Positions 62,413-64,000 of a stretch of 64,000 nt of DNA are shown here, in pieces. Within the stretch, counting starts at the first letter, position 1. Every line of letters starts with the position of its first letter. Origin of the DNA: Asticcacaulis solisilvae (lineage in GTDB: Bacteria; Pseudomonadota; Alphaproteobacteria; Caulobacterales; Caulobacteraceae); assembly GCF_017875235.1 (NCBI RefSeq), contig NZ_JAGGMI010000008.1:124001-188000 (forward strand). The letters are read 5' to 3'. The position numbers were made by a program, and so were the translations under genes. Below the pieces are notes generated by a model, which had not been told where the DNA came from, did not search any database, and saw only the letters and a list, made by a program, of their open reading frames with translations.

Positions 62413-62455
62413 ATATTTCCCGCCCCTGCGATCAACAGGGGCTGCCGGACACGCC

Positions 62456-64000
62456 TCACAGGACGAAGTCACCCTCGTCCGGTGCAGCCAGGGGGTGCAG
62501 GAGCAGGATTTCCGCGTCCCCGTTCAGGTCGCCGTTGACATTGAGCGAGATGATGATGTCGCCGCCCACCACCGTATAGCGGACCTGGCCCGCCCCCGTG
62601 AACGCGCCGCTGCCCACGAAGGTAAAGGCCTGATCGCCCGCGACGCCCGCATTGGCGTCGATCAGCCGGAAATCGAAGACGTCCTGGCCGTCGAAATCCG
62701 TCACAACGTCGCGGGTCGCGCCAAATCCCAGGTCGGCCAGGCTTTCGAACACGAAACTGTCGCCAGAACGCTTGCCGGCATCGCCGGTCAGGATATCCAC
62801 TCCCACCCCGCCGATGAGGGTATCGGCGCCTTCCCCGCCCTGCAGCAGGTCATCGCCCTGCCCGCCGCGCAGCGCGTCGTTGCCGGACAACCCAGCCAGC
62901 GTATCGTTGCCGCCCGCACCGTCCAGCACGTTGGCCGTGCCATTGCCGGTCAGGCTGTTGGCACCGTTCGATCCGGTGGCCCCGATCGCGCTCTTGCCGC
63001 CCAGAATAACGGCCTCGACATTGTCAGGCAGGGTAAAGGTGATCGACGTAATGACGGTATCAGTGCCGCCGGTCAGCGCCTCGATGACCGTATCGCCGGC
63101 TTCGACATAAAAAGTGTCATTGCCGGCGCCACCGATCATGATGTCCGCCCCTGAGCCGCCCTGCATGCTGTCATTGCCGCCGCCGCCGTCCAGCGTGTCG
63201 CTGCCCGCCCCGCCCAGGAGGCTGTCATCCCCGCCCAGACCGGACAGAAGGTTGGCGCCATCGCCACCGGTGAGGACATTGTTGAGATCGTTGCCTGTCC
63301 CGCCAATCGCGTCCTTACTCTCGATGATCAGGTTTTCGACAAAGGCGGCCAGGCTATAGGCCCGCCACGCATAAACGGTATCGACGCCGTCACCCGCCAT
63401 CTCGATGACCAGGTCGCCGGCGTCATCGACGACATAGAGGTCATTGCCGGCCTGTCCCGCCAGTGTATCGGCGCCCGTGCCGCCATCCAGCAGGTCGTTG
63501 CCCGCGCCCCCGCTCAGCAGGTCGTTGCCGCCGTCGCCGAAGACATCGTCATTGCCCGCGCCGCCGTCGACCGTGTCGTTGTCGAGCCCGCCGGACAGGG
63601 CGTCATTGCCGCCGTCGCCATTGATGCGGTCGCTCCCGGCCTCGCCACGGAGAATGTCCCCGCCGTCCTGGCCGGTCAGGAAGTCGTTGCCAGCCCCGCC
63701 CTGCAGGATGTCGGTCAGCACCCCGCCGATCAGGGTGTCATTGGCCGCGCCACCCAGCTGCCTGCTGATGCCGGGTGGCGCGGCGCCCTCAGCCGCCAAC
63801 ACAGCGAGGGCTGTCTCGGTGCCCTGTAAAACGCGGGCGGGAACAGTGAGATGGGTCTCGTCCATCGTCTCGATGGCCGGACGGGTCGGCACGTAGAGAA
63901 TGTGGCCGTCGGGTGTGGCGACGCTGGCCTGGGCGGCGCGCAGGGCGTCGGCATTGCCGCGCGTGAAAGCCAGGCCGCTGATGACGATCCGTTCGAGCGC
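62456..64000 (-). CDS. Large RTX calcium-binding protein, partial
   Basis: At least 514 residues; the frame continues past 64000 without a stop or clear start, so the N-terminus is missing. The internal GTG at 63892 is unlikely to be the true start because coding continues before it. From about 62780 to 63740 it is a run of GGxGxDxLxG-type nonapeptide repeats binding calcium. The C-terminal 110 residues (SFVFESLADLG, DVVTDFDGQDVFDF) resemble the capping region of serralysin-type RTX proteins with a type I secretion signal. The missing N-terminal part could carry an enzyme or adhesin domain. Confidence 0.85.
   Translation of the reverse strand, partial: ALERIVISGLAFTRGNADALRAAQASVATPDGHILYVPTRPAIETMDETHLTVPARVLQGTETALAVLAAEGAAPPGISRQLGGAANDTLIGGVLTDILQGGAGNDFLTGQDGGDILRGEAGSDRINGDGGNDALSGGLDNDTVDGGAGNDDVFGDGGNDLLSGGAGNDLLDGGTGADTLAGQAGNDLYVVDDAGDLVIEMAGDGVDTVYAWRAYSLAAFVENLIIESKDAIGGTGNDLNNVLTGGDGANLLSGLGGDDSLLGGAGSDTLDGGGGNDSMQGGSGADIMIGGAGNDTFYVEAGDTVIEALTGGTDTVITSITFTLPDNVEAVILGGKSAIGATGSNGANSLTGNGTANVLDGAGGNDTLAGLSGNDALRGGQGDDLLQGGEGADTLIGGVGVDILTGDAGKRSGDSFVFESLADLGFGATRDVVTDFDGQDVFDFRLIDANAGVAGDQAFTFVGSGAFTGAGQVRYTVVGGDIIISLNVNGDLNGDAEILLLHPLAAPDEGDFVL

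Overview
The window reads as chromosomal DNA from a GC-rich alphaproteobacterium, most likely Caulobacteraceae; an Asticcacaulis- or Caulobacter-like genus is my guess and was not tested. The basis is a Caulobacter-type TonB-dependent receptor, a flavin-dependent tryptophan-halogenase cluster, many hybrid histidine kinases, DmeR/DmeF metal efflux, and short palindromic intergenic repeats of a kind common in Alphaproteobacteria. No rRNA, tRNA, CRISPR array or prophage was recognised.

Layout. 1-6100: a LytS/LytT-type two-component pair, then a sulfur operon (secreted double-rhodanese, two half-size YeeE/YedE permease subunits, a rhodanese lacking its cysteine, and a NifS/MoCo-sulfurase-like enzyme). 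6100-13000: a secreted TPR protein with a degenerate metalloprotease-like core, dmeRF with a G-tract operator that overlaps the dmeR start codon, an acyltransferase and two exported proteins of unknown role. 13100-17900: three tryptophan-halogenase paralogues, the last without its catalytic residues. 18000-22500: a small RTX protein, a SnoaL-like protein, and a KaiC-like ATPase coupled to a hybrid kinase. 22520-25260: an AT-rich island with a nucleotidyltransferase, a RelA/SpoT-synthetase-domain protein and a TIR-domain protein; this is the best candidate for an undescribed signalling or defence system. 25300-35300: AraC regulator, a 24-residue small gene, serine beta-lactamase-like protein, PAS hybrid kinase, transporter, GlcG/HxlR pair, LOV hybrid kinase. 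35485-39370: paoABC-type periplasmic aldehyde oxidoreductase. 39500-50700: transporter, esterase, rhodanese, lipoprotein, DUF885 peptidase, short asparaginase, HxlR-SRPBCC-RibD cluster, DUF1080 and GH105 sugar genes, OmpR-type regulator. 50670-52330: a dense repeat region with a duplicated segment, palindromic elements, a DUF559 endonuclease gene and an internally deleted IS481-like element. 52360-57300: a 1317-residue MASE1/CHASE/PAS kinase with two receiver proteins. 57700-64000: exported esterase, TonB-dependent receptor behind a LacI-type operator, and a large RTX protein that runs off the right edge.

Two themes stand out. Palindromic elements appear to insert at CTAG and often supply the TAG stop codon of the gene before them; two copies of a duplicated segment serve as each other's empty site. 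The TIR / RelA-SpoT / nucleotidyltransferase island combines families known from nucleotide-signalled immunity and toxic alarmone synthetases in an arrangement I do not recognise as a named system.
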